A DNA stretch of 55,024 nucleotides. Origin: Spirochaetaceae bacterium (GTDB lineage: Bacteria > Spirochaetota > Spirochaetia > Treponematales > Treponemataceae). Shown one piece after another: positions 8,632 through 15,799 of the stretch (its first letter is position 1; every line of letters starts with the position of its first letter). The translations under genes were made by a program, and so were the position numbers. The notes beneath the pieces were generated by a model. That model saw only the letters and a program-made list of their open reading frames with translations. It had not been told where the DNA came from and did no database searches. The stretch is from contig JAFZVC010000049.1 of assembly GCA_017618015.1 (NCBI GenBank), positions 1-55,024 of the forward strand. The letters run 5' to 3'.

Positions 8632-10289
8632 CCCAGTTTCTCAACTTGCTCTGAAAGCAGCGGGACGAGCTGTTTTTTGCGCGAAACGATATCCGCAAGT
8701 ACGTAGACGTTTTCTTCCTGTTTCGGGAAGTCGATGACCTGTGAATATGTCGGATCGACAGCCGCGATGAGAATACTCGTGAGACGCGTGATGTCCGTGA
8801 CCATGAGCGCGCTGAAAACTGCATTGTGAGCCCTGCGTTCAATATCAAGATCCTTGATGAAATCTTTTTTACGCGAAAGAAGGCGGTCTGGGTTTGCCGA
8901 CTCAATCTGGCTGACGGTGAACGCAAATTTGCCCTCTTTGTACTCTTTCATATCCTGACGGATGATTTCACCAGTCGTGATGGCGTCGAGCTGGCTTGAA
9001 GCAGTAGTGATGTCAGCTTCAAGATTTGATATGTCGAGGTCGGTGATATTGGAAAGGTACTCTGCCGTTTCGCGGTCGATGTCTGTCGTGGTGATAGACT
9101 GCAAGCCGAGCGTGTCTGCAAGGATGCCGCAAAGCAGAATAGACGCGATGTCGCGTGGAATGGAGATGCGCTTTTCGCGGTACAAGTTTGCTACGAGCGT
9201 GCAAGTAGCTCCGACCGGCTTATTTATGAACGTTATCGGCTGTTTTGTAGTGATTGAGCCGAGCCGGTGGTGGTCGATTATTTCGCGGATGTTGTAGTTT
9301 TCTATGCCCTCTACGGCTTGTGAAAGCTCGTTGTGGTCAACGAGAATCGCTTCTATGTTGGCTTCGTGGACGAGATCGTTTTCTTCGATAAGTCCGATGA
9401 CTTTGTTGTCGTCGTCAACAACGGGAAGACAGCGGCTCGGCGATTGTGCGAGGAGCGGGCGTACTTTTACGAGCCTGTCCGTCGCTTTTACGGGATTTGT
9501 GCTTGTATCGGCTGTCGCGATTACCGGCGTTGAATAGACGATGAGCATCGCGGTGGAAGAAGTGTCGTATGGGCTTGCCAAAACGGAAAGACCAGCTTTC
9601 TCGGCTTTTTCGCGCAACTCTTTTTTAAGGACGAAACCTGATGTGATGACGAGCGTGCGGATTTTTGCCTCTATGCAGTATTCGTGAACATCAGCGCGGT
9701 CGCCGGCGATGACGATAAGGTTTTCGGTTTTGTGGCTGTCGAGCATCTTTTTGAAAGACTCAAAGTCGGAAGCTGCGACAAGGATGCTGCTTTTTATAAG
9801 CGTGTCGGCATCTTTTGTGATGAGAGGCTGTGCGTTAAGCGTTGACTGGATAAGCGATGCGCTTGTGAGCACGGCTGTTTGCTTTTGCGGGTCGAGCAGA
9901 TGAAGGACACTCCGTGCGAACGAGTTGTAGTGAAGCAGAGCCTTGTATTTGCCGGAATCGTCAACGACTGGGAGTGCTTTTTTGTCGCAGTCTTCCATTT
10001 TGGCGATCGCGCCCCAGAGCGAAGTATGCTCGTTTACGGTTTCGCAGCCGCCGCTCATGTAGTACGATGTTTTAGGAATAAGATCTGGTACGTAGACCGG
10101 AACCGGCACTTTGAAGCGGTTGAAGATATATTCTGTCTGCGGTGTTATTTTACCTGCCCTTGCGGCGATGCAGTCGGTTTCTCCTGATTCTGCCTTAAGC
10201 CGGGCGTATGCGGCGGCTGAAACGACGGAATCGGTGTCTGGGTTTCTGTGTCCAATGATGTATACGTTTTTTTTAGTACAGTTTGTCAT
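8628..10289 (-). CDS. ppaC: CBS/DRTGG-type manganese-dependent inorganic pyrophosphatase
   Basis: Hydrolyses pyrophosphate to phosphate. At 553 residues this is the long family II form. The DHH core starts with IIGHRNPDTDSV and carries DHHRLG (about residue 340). Between them is a regulatory insert with two CBS halves flanking a DRTGG domain (VVDDSGKYKAL, LIVIAGDRADV, LPVVDDDNKVIGLI). The DHHA2 domain ends the protein (SRKKDFIKDLD). CBS-type enzymes are controlled by adenine nucleotides. The start overlaps the alpha-galactosidase stop (ATGA), so it is the second gene of that operon; the link to sugar use is probably pyrophosphate removal, which is inference. Confidence 0.93.
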   Translation of the reverse strand: MTNCTKKNVYIIGHRNPDTDSVVSAAAYARLKAESGETDCIAARAGKITPQTEYIFNRFKVPVPVYVPDLIPKTSYYMSGGCETVNEHTSLWGAIAKMEDCDKKALPVVDDSGKYKALLHYNSFARSVLHLLDPQKQTAVLTSASLIQSTLNAQPLITKDADTLIKSSILVAASDFESFKKMLDSHKTENLIVIAGDRADVHEYCIEAKIRTLVITSGFVLKKELREKAEKAGLSVLASPYDTSSTAMLIVYSTPVIATADTSTNPVKATDRLVKVRPLLAQSPSRCLPVVDDDNKVIGLIEENDLVHEANIEAILVDHNELSQAVEGIENYNIREIIDHHRLGSITTKQPITFINKPVGATCTLVANLYREKRISIPRDIASILLCGILADTLGLQSITTTDIDRETAEYLSNITDLDISNLEADITTASSQLDAITTGEIIRQDMKEYKEGKFAFTVSQIESANPDRLLSRKKDFIKDLDIERRAHNAVFSALMVTDITRLTSILIAAVDPTYSQVIDFPKQEENVYVLADIVSRKKQLVPLLSEQVEKLG

Positions 10290-12235
10290 ATTTCCTTTTC
10301 CTGTAAATAAATGCTGTGAGACGGAACTGTTAGGTTAAAACCAGCGGCAGTTTCGACTATCTTTCCTTGTCCTGCTATCTGCTTGTAGTGTGGCGCATCG
10401 GGTGTGACGGTTCCGAAAGCTTGAAGTTGCGCCATTTTCTGCAAATCACCTTGGGCAATAGTATACTCGTTTTCTGTAAGATTGATAATGCCAGTGTATT
10501 TACAATCTGCGGAGAAAATCGCGTAAATATCGGGTGCGATGCGGATATTACCGAACGATGCGCCTTCGAGCTTGTCGTAAAGCGCAAGAATCTTTTGTGT
10601 AAGCGGAGCTTCGTCTGCCGGGCTGAAATGAGCCGGGTCGTCGGCGTACATTATTTGTCCGGCAAAAAGCTTGTTAACAAGGGCGAGAAGCTCTTTCTCG
10701 CTGTCTGTAAGCGTGCAGTTTTCTTTGCGGAAAAACACCACGTCCGGGTCGTTTTTGTAAACCGCATCGTTCCAGTAAGCGTGACCGAGCGTATCTTTCA
10801 TGCTTATGTATGCGCTCGGTCTGCCGTTGAACCGAACAGCCTTTAGCACCGCGTAATCCCAAGCTTCTTTTGTGTCTGCGCCGATTCGTGAAAGCGGGAA
10901 CTGACGGAAGGAGCTTTCGAAAGGCATTCCGCAACCGAGATATGCGACAGGCTCTCCGTTATTAGCTTTTGTGCGTTTTGTAAGCACATTTATCGCTCTG
11001 TTGTACCACTCGTAGGCAGCCCCGCCGTTTTTGAAGCAGCCGTAAAGCATTCCGGCAAAAAGAAAGTCGAGTTTTAGGTAACGGAAACCCCATTCGTTTA
11101 TTGCCCTGTCGATGAGTCCGTCCAAATATTGGAGAACGTCATCGCGACTGAGGTCAAGTACGAAGTAGTTGTGCGGACCTGCCGGCTGTTCTTTTCCGAT
11201 TGGTGCACCCCACGGTGCGTTGAAGCCGGCGGGGATTGGCTTGCCTTTTTTATCGCGAAGAATCCAGTCTGGGTGACGTTTTATGAAGGGAACGCGATAG
11301 TCAAAGATGAACGGTGCAATCCACAAGCCTGGGATGTATCCTTTTTCGCGGATTTTTGCGGTAAGGTCGGCAAAACCGTGCGGGAAGCGGGCCTTGTTTA
11401 TCTCCCATTGACCGGTTCCTTCTTGCCATCCGTCGTCAATTTGGAAAACGACGGGCTGTTTTTTGTCGATGTACATGCATTTTATAAGGTTTCCGGTGGT
11501 GTTAAGGGCGTTCAAATCTTCAAGGATAAGTGATTCGTCGATTTTGTTGTAATGATTGTACCAAGATTCCCAACCGCCTGGGGTTTTGCCGAGAAACGCG
11601 AGGTTTTTAAAGCGCGAGTCGTGGAAAAGAAAGCTGATTGTCTCCTTTAGCTCGAAGTAGTTTTTTGCGAGGAAAAAGGAGATTTCGGCTGTTTTGTCGC
11701 CGCTTTTCCAGGTTTTTCCGGTACTGTAAATGCGACACGTTATTGTGTCCGTTTTGCGGCAAAGCTCGTACTGGACTGGGGGCAGCGTTGTGTCGGTTGT
11801 ACATGCGTCTGGCGTGTTCCCGGTGGACGCGGCGACAAGATAGAAGTTGTTCCAGCGAAGCCAGATTATGAACTGACCGTATTCTTTATCTTTTTTGTAC
11901 AGCGATTCGGGAACTTCAATGTATTTTTTTAGAGCTGGAATAAGAAACGGGATGTAGCGCGGAGTGCGTTCATCAGCCATTGTTTCCCAGCCCGCGTCCC
12001 AAGACTGCCATCCTGTCCGGCTAAAAGCATAGTTGCTGGTGAAGGTTTTCGGGTCGGCGGGCGTGCCGGTTATTTCTTGTAAAAACGAATATATGCGAAT
12101 TTCATCGATCGGGCGATGTGTGGAATCTGGCGTGGTTGTGTCAGAGTGCGAAGAGAAGAAGTATTCGCGGCGGAGAATCGGCACGCCCGAGGGAGAAGTG
12201 ATTTTTTCTGTTTGACAAATTATGTCCTGAATCAA
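10286..12235 (-). CDS. GH36-type alpha-galactosidase
   Basis: A 649-residue glycoside hydrolase of the GH36/melibiase clan. The nucleophile Asp390 is in YLKLDFLFAG, the general acid Asp454 in RIGADTKEAWD, and FQIDDGWQ and PGLWIAPF mark the barrel. It releases alpha-galactosyl groups from raffinose-type sugars or galacto-hemicellulose fragments; no signal peptide is present. The open frame appears to start with TTG at 12235, with AAGGAGA 12 nt upstream, a long spacing; no suitable ATG exists before the conserved region. It is divergent from the methyltransferase gene. Confidence 0.88.
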   Translation of the reverse strand: MIQDIICQTEKITSPSGVPILRREYFFSSHSDTTTPDSTHRPIDEIRIYSFLQEITGTPADPKTFTSNYAFSRTGWQSWDAGWETMADERTPRYIPFLIPALKKYIEVPESLYKKDKEYGQFIIWLRWNNFYLVAASTGNTPDACTTDTTLPPVQYELCRKTDTITCRIYSTGKTWKSGDKTAEISFFLAKNYFELKETISFLFHDSRFKNLAFLGKTPGGWESWYNHYNKIDESLILEDLNALNTTGNLIKCMYIDKKQPVVFQIDDGWQEGTGQWEINKARFPHGFADLTAKIREKGYIPGLWIAPFIFDYRVPFIKRHPDWILRDKKGKPIPAGFNAPWGAPIGKEQPAGPHNYFVLDLSRDDVLQYLDGLIDRAINEWGFRYLKLDFLFAGMLYGCFKNGGAAYEWYNRAINVLTKRTKANNGEPVAYLGCGMPFESSFRQFPLSRIGADTKEAWDYAVLKAVRFNGRPSAYISMKDTLGHAYWNDAVYKNDPDVVFFRKENCTLTDSEKELLALVNKLFAGQIMYADDPAHFSPADEAPLTQKILALYDKLEGASFGNIRIAPDIYAIFSADCKYTGIINLTENEYTIAQGDLQKMAQLQAFGTVTPDAPHYKQIAGQGKIVETAAGFNLTVPSHSIYLQEKEI

Positions 12236-12238
12236 TTA

Positions 12239-12267
12239 TGGAAAAATCTCCTTTGGTATGCTATAAT
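12239..12267 (+). promoter_or_regulatory. Promoter of the methyltransferase operon
   Basis: TGGAAA (12239-12244), 17 bp, then an extended -10 TGCTATAAT with TATAAT at 12262-12267. Transcription would begin near 12274, giving an approximately 40-nt leader that carries a Shine-Dalgarno (GAGGAG, 5 nt before the ATG at 12316). This is an ordinary leadered gene, in contrast to many neighbours. Confidence 0.6.
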
Positions 12268-12315
12268 TTTACAGCAAGTGCGCTCAGTTTGGAAGCGATA
12301 TTTGAGGAGTTGTTT

Positions 12316-13068
12316 ATGGCTGGAAAAGAATGGTTTGAAAAAGAAAACTTTTGGCTCAATTACGCGCCGATTATGTTTGACCCGATGCGCTGGGCGGAAG
12401 CTCCTGAAGTAGCAAAAGCTGTGTGCAAAATTGCGGGGCTTTCGGAAGGCAGCACGATTATGGACGCTGGTTGTGGTGTTGGACGCATTAGCATAGAGCT
12501 GGCTTTGCGCAAGCTGAAAGTTACCGGCGTTGACCTTATGCAGCCACTTTTGGATGCCGCCGCCGAATCTGCTGCTGACGAGAAAGTTGAGCTGAATCTT
12601 GTTAAGGCTGATTTACGTACATTCGAGACAGAAGAAAAATTCGACGCAGCGATAAATGTTTATAACTCTTTTGGATATTGCGACTCTATAGAAGATGATG
12701 TGAAGATCCTTCAGCATATCGCGGGAGCCTTAAAAGACGGCGGATGGTTCATTTTGGAATGTATTTCACGCGAGATGGCAGTAAAGTATTTTACGGAAGG
12801 TGAGTGGTTTGAGCGCGCCGGAAAAACTGTGCTCACGGAATTCAGTGTGGAAGGCGCTTGGGAAGGACTTCGTTCCCGCTGGATTCTGATTGACAACACG
12901 ACAGGCTCAAGAACTGACCATGTGTTCGTGCAACGCCTTTATTCCGCTGTGGAGCTTAAGCGCATCATGCTCGCGACGGGATTTTCTTCATGCGAGATTT
13001 ATGGTGACTTTGATTTTTCACCGTATAACGAAAAAGCAAAAACAATGGTTCTTGTGTGCAGAAAATAA
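12316..13068 (+). CDS. Class I SAM-dependent methyltransferase
   Basis: 250 residues with a Rossmann-type SAM-binding core: motif I in MDAGCGVGRISIELA, acidic loop VTGVDLMQPLL, and motif IV region FDAAINVYNSFGYC. No substrate-defining domain is recognisable; relatives act on small molecules or remain uncharacterised. The start at 12316 is chosen for the GAGGAG Shine-Dalgarno; the frame is open further upstream but that stretch contains the promoter. Its TAA overlaps the next ATG (TAATG), so the two genes are translationally coupled. Confidence 0.85.
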   Translation: MAGKEWFEKENFWLNYAPIMFDPMRWAEAPEVAKAVCKIAGLSEGSTIMDAGCGVGRISIELALRKLKVTGVDLMQPLLDAAAESAADEKVELNLVKADLRTFETEEKFDAAINVYNSFGYCDSIEDDVKILQHIAGALKDGGWFILECISREMAVKYFTEGEWFERAGKTVLTEFSVEGAWEGLRSRWILIDNTTGSRTDHVFVQRLYSAVELKRIMLATGFSSCEIYGDFDFSPYNEKAKTMVLVCRK

Positions 13069-13901
13069 TGCAATTTGGAATGCCGACTCTAATAGAAAAC
13101 AGGACGCTGGAAGATAATATCGCGTTGTGCGGCAGGCTTGGTTTGAAATTTATCGAGCTGAACATGAACTTTCCGGAGTATCAGGTAGAGGCTTTGGAGC
13201 GCACCGACGAGCTTATTGAGGCGGCTGACAAAAAGGGAATCTACTACACAATCCATCTTGATGAAAACCTGAATATCGCTGATTTTAACACGCTTGTGAC
13301 GGACGCTTATTTGGAGACGGTACGTCGTACGATTGAGGTGTCGAAGAAGCTATTGTGCCTGCGCGACAAGTACGGGTGCGACAAATCGGGAAAGTGCAGC
13401 CAGCCGCTTACAATCAATATGCATATGAACCATGGCATTTTTATAACGTTGCCTGACAAAAAGGTGCAGATGTATGAGCGGGATTTTGAGACGTATATGG
13501 CTTCTTTTAAGGTGTTCAGGGAGCGGTGCGAGTCATGGATCGGCGATGCTGATGTGAAGATTGTCGTCGAGAATACAGACGGCTTCCGTGAATACGAGAA
13601 AAAGGCGATAGAGTATCTGCTTGAAAGCCCGTGTTTTGGCCTGACGTGGGATATAGGGCATTCAAAAGCTGTCGGTGAGAAAGATGTGCCTTTTATAATG
13701 GATCATTCTGAACATCTTATTCATTTTCATATTCACGACGGGTCGGAGAAGCCGCCGAAAAATCATCTTGCGCTTGGTGACGGCGAGATTGATATTGGGG
13801 CAAGGCTGAAACTGGCGGAAGAACGGAACGCGCGGTGTGTTCTGGAGACAAAAACGATAGCCGCATTGGAAAAGTCTGTCGCGTATTTAAGAGGACGGTG
13901 A
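13068..13901 (+). CDS. Xylose-isomerase-like TIM-barrel protein
   Basis: 277 residues resembling sugar-phosphate isomerases/epimerases and endonuclease IV (AP_endonuc_2 fold). Metal-ligand candidates are visible along the barrel: FIELNMNFPEY near the N-terminus, YTIHLDEN, IVVENTDGF, LTWDIGHSKA, HFHIHDG and a C-terminal VLETKT. The substrate cannot be read from the sequence. The start ATG overlaps the methyltransferase stop. Conserved metal and barrel motifs suggest an enzyme rather than a DNA-repair nuclease. Confidence 0.8.
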   Translation: MQFGMPTLIENRTLEDNIALCGRLGLKFIELNMNFPEYQVEALERTDELIEAADKKGIYYTIHLDENLNIADFNTLVTDAYLETVRRTIEVSKKLLCLRDKYGCDKSGKCSQPLTINMHMNHGIFITLPDKKVQMYERDFETYMASFKVFRERCESWIGDADVKIVVENTDGFREYEKKAIEYLLESPCFGLTWDIGHSKAVGEKDVPFIMDHSEHLIHFHIHDGSEKPPKNHLALGDGEIDIGARLKLAEERNARCVLETKTIAALEKSVAYLRGR

Positions 13902-13910
13902 TTCGCGCGT

Positions 13911-13918
13911 GGGGGGGG
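13911..13918 (+). repeat. G8 homopolymer tract
   Basis: Eight consecutive G residues, 41 bp before the ATG of the acetyltransferase gene. Poly-G tracts of similar length upstream of genes mediate slipped-strand variation in Treponema pallidum. An in-frame GTG (13909) just before the tract would place it inside an extended reading frame. Confidence 0.6.
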
Positions 13919-13959
13919 CAAAGGACGTTCCCGGACTAAAATCTTCACAAGGAAAAAAT

Positions 13960-14457
13960 ATGAGTATAAGTGAAAAAGTGTGCGGGGTTATGGGTCAGAA
14001 TTTACATTCTGACTCGGCGATTGTGGAAGTAGATGAAACAAATATTTTTGACGCGGCGAAAGTTCATTCCGTTTCATGGCAAGAGTCTCACCGCGCATTT
14101 TGCAAAGCCGACTTTGTCGCGCTTCACACTCCGGAACGCCAGCGGGAATATCTTTTTGAAAAGCTAAAAAATGGATATAAGCTTTTTATGCTTTTGGACA
14201 AAGAGCCGGTTGGCGTTGTGTCTGTAAAAGAGTGCTTAATAGAAGACCTTTATGTCCTCCCCGAAAAACAGAACAAAGGCTACGGCTCTGCGCTTTTGGA
14301 ATTCGCGTGTGCAAAATGTGCGGGAACTCCGACGCTCTGGATTCTTGAGAATAACGTGAATGCCGCGCGGCTTTACCGCCGAAAGGGCTTTGTGGAAACC
14401 GGCCGCAGGAACGTCGTTACAAACGGCTTAGATGAAATTGAATTCGCAAAAAAATAG
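13960..14457 (+). CDS. GNAT-family N-acetyltransferase
   Basis: 165 residues with GNAT-fold motifs: LIEDLYVLPEKQNKGYGSALL carries the V-x-P and Q/R-x-x-G-x-G/A acetyl-CoA loop, and ENNVNAARLYRRKGFVETGRR is the classic C-terminal motif. The acceptor is unknown. The start at 13960 is supported by AAGGA 6 nt upstream. The last codons and stop lie inside a 30-bp sequence identical to the 3' end of the neighbouring tRNA-Thr gene, so the coding end appears to have been remodelled by that duplication. Confidence 0.85.
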   Translation: MSISEKVCGVMGQNLHSDSAIVEVDETNIFDAAKVHSVSWQESHRAFCKADFVALHTPERQREYLFEKLKNGYKLFMLLDKEPVGVVSVKECLIEDLYVLPEKQNKGYGSALLEFACAKCAGTPTLWILENNVNAARLYRRKGFVETGRRNVVTNGLDEIEFAKK

Positions 14458-14621
14458 CCGACTGTCGGACTTGAACCAACTCTTCGGTCGCCAACATCGT
14501 GTTGGCTCCCTGCGAGCCGCCTCCGCATGCTGACGGTGCCATCCATGGCACCTTTTCACGAAAATGCTGCGCACTGCTCGCATTTTCGTGCGCATGCTCC
14601 GTTGGTTGGTTCAGCGGACAC
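14451..14621 (-). repeat. Structured segment ending in a partial tRNA-Thr copy
   Basis: Positions 14451-14480 repeat 14662-14691 exactly (30 bp: the tRNA-Thr 3' end plus flanking TATTTT). Between the copies are perfect hairpins: GCCAACA/TGTTGGC (14490-14506), GGTGCCAT/ATGGCACC (14535-14552) and the 11-bp CACGAAAATGC/GCATTTTCGTG (14557-14590). GGTTGGTTC at 14604-14612 is an inverted copy of the tRNA T-arm (14684-14692). No protein is encoded. Read along the tRNA strand it parallels the segment after 5S at 136-301. Confidence 0.8.
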
Positions 14622-14653
14622 AAAAAAAACAGCTTCCCGCGTTTGAGAAGCTG
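14622..14653 (-). terminator. Rho-independent terminator of tRNA-Thr(CGT)
   Basis: On the minus strand CAGCTTC...GAAGCTG forms a 7-bp stem followed by eight T residues, starting 14 nt after the tRNA 3' end. The duplicated tRNA fragment therefore lies beyond the terminator. Confidence 0.8.
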
Positions 14654-14666
14654 CCTTATCGAAAAT

Positions 14667-14739
14667 AGCCGACTGTCGGACTTGAACCAACCACCTGCGC
14701 GTTACGAATGCGCTGCTCTACCGGATGAGCTAAGTCGGC
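14667..14739 (-). tRNA. trnT: tRNA-Thr (CGT)
   Basis: Cloverleaf on the minus strand: acceptor GCCGACT/AGTCGGC, D-arm GCTCATCCGGTAGAGC, anticodon loop TTCGTAA giving CGT (Thr), T-loop TTCAAGT. CCA is not encoded. It is followed by a terminator and then by a 30-bp direct copy of its own 3' end at 14451-14480. Confidence 0.95.
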
Positions 14740-14800
14740 GAAACTTAAAAAAGAATAACAGAAAAAAAGCTTGTGGTCAATAACTGGGAGTTTGCACTGA

Positions 14801-14829
14801 TTGACAGAATCAAATTCTGAACTTAACCT
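14801..14829 (+). promoter_or_regulatory. Predicted leaderless promoter of the E2-like gene
   Basis: A perfect TTGACA (14801-14806), 17-bp spacer, and a weak TAACCT (14824-14829) ending 6 nt before the ATG at 14836. There is no Shine-Dalgarno. Confidence 0.5.
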
Positions 14830-14835
14830 AAAAAT

Positions 14836-15756
14836 ATGGATGATAAGAAGATTGATGCAGTTGAAAAAGCTCCAGTGTATAAAAGACGGAGAGGCGACAG
14901 AAAAGACGGGCGGCTTCTTCGCTCGATTGAACCTATAGCGATTTTCTCGCTTTACGTTATGGATTCCCGTAACGATGCGAATAATTATATCTCGGACAGC
15001 GTTGAGCTTTCTGCAATACAAAAATATGTTCACAAAAAGCGGAATGAAGGTTTTGATGGCATTAACGCGATGTATGTCCTTGTTGCGGCATATGTAAGGG
15101 TTGTAAGCCAGAGACCCGGAATAAACCGATTCATAAACGGCCACAGAATTTATGCACGCAATAATATCGAAGTGAGCATGATGGTCAAAAAGCAGATGAC
15201 TCTTAATGCTCCGGAAACGATGTTTAAGTTCTTTTTTAAGCCGGAATATACTATTAATGATGTTTATAAAGATATGCATACAAAAATCTATGCGTATCAA
15301 AATGAGCCAGACTCCGATGAGTCGGAAGATTTGGACAGTTTTTTCCATAAAGCTTTGAAATTTCCGCGCTGGATTTTGCGCCTTTTTATGAAACTTCTGT
15401 ACAAGCTCGATTATCATGGGCTTATTCCGCCGTCACTTTTGGAGCTCAGTCCGTTCCACGGCTCAATGGTCGTCTCTTCCATGGGATCTTTGGGCGTTCC
15501 GTCTGTTTTTCATCATCTATATAACTTTGGAAACGTGCCAATGTTCATTACATTCAGCACGAACCGCCATGAAAATGAAGTTCAGACAGATGGAACTGTG
15601 GTTCGTAAACACTATCTTGATTTTTTCATCACGATGGATGACAGGATTTGTGATGGTCAGTATTACGCAGAAGCACTACATGAGTTTAGGAAGTATCTAA
15701 AGAACCCAGAGCTGCTGGAAACTCCGCCAAAAGAAATAGTGCAGGATATTCCGTAA
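14836..15756 (+). CDS. Stand-alone E2-type acyltransferase-like protein
   Basis: 306 residues resembling the catalytic domain of 2-oxoacid dehydrogenase E2/chloramphenicol acetyltransferase proteins, without lipoyl or E1/E3-binding domains. Visible blocks are IAIFSLYVMDSRNDANNY, NAMYVLVAAYVRV, a central LSPFHGSMVVSSMGSLG and a C-terminal DDRICDG. In active E2 enzymes the last block reads HRxxDG or HxxxDG; here Asp269 stands where the catalytic His should be. Similar stand-alone proteins are known in anaerobes but I know of no proven function. Its predicted message is leaderless and the gene appears monocistronic. Confidence 0.75.
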   Translation: MDDKKIDAVEKAPVYKRRRGDRKDGRLLRSIEPIAIFSLYVMDSRNDANNYISDSVELSAIQKYVHKKRNEGFDGINAMYVLVAAYVRVVSQRPGINRFINGHRIYARNNIEVSMMVKKQMTLNAPETMFKFFFKPEYTINDVYKDMHTKIYAYQNEPDSDESEDLDSFFHKALKFPRWILRLFMKLLYKLDYHGLIPPSLLELSPFHGSMVVSSMGSLGVPSVFHHLYNFGNVPMFITFSTNRHENEVQTDGTVVRKHYLDFFITMDDRICDGQYYAEALHEFRKYLKNPELLETPPKEIVQDIP

Positions 15757-15799
15757 TTCATGAGTCGAGAGAAGTGTGGCTTTATCGGGGTGTGTTCAA

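Noticed and set aside
10367..10846. Long plus-strand frame opposite the alpha-galactosidase gene, and many similar antisense frames
   Set aside because: They lie wholly inside well-supported genes on the other strand, without family motifs or ribosome-binding sites.
14451..14621. Integron attC site or cassette
   Set aside because: Treponema denticola has an integron, but no paired core sites of the GTTRRRY type bound this segment and no integrase gene is present.
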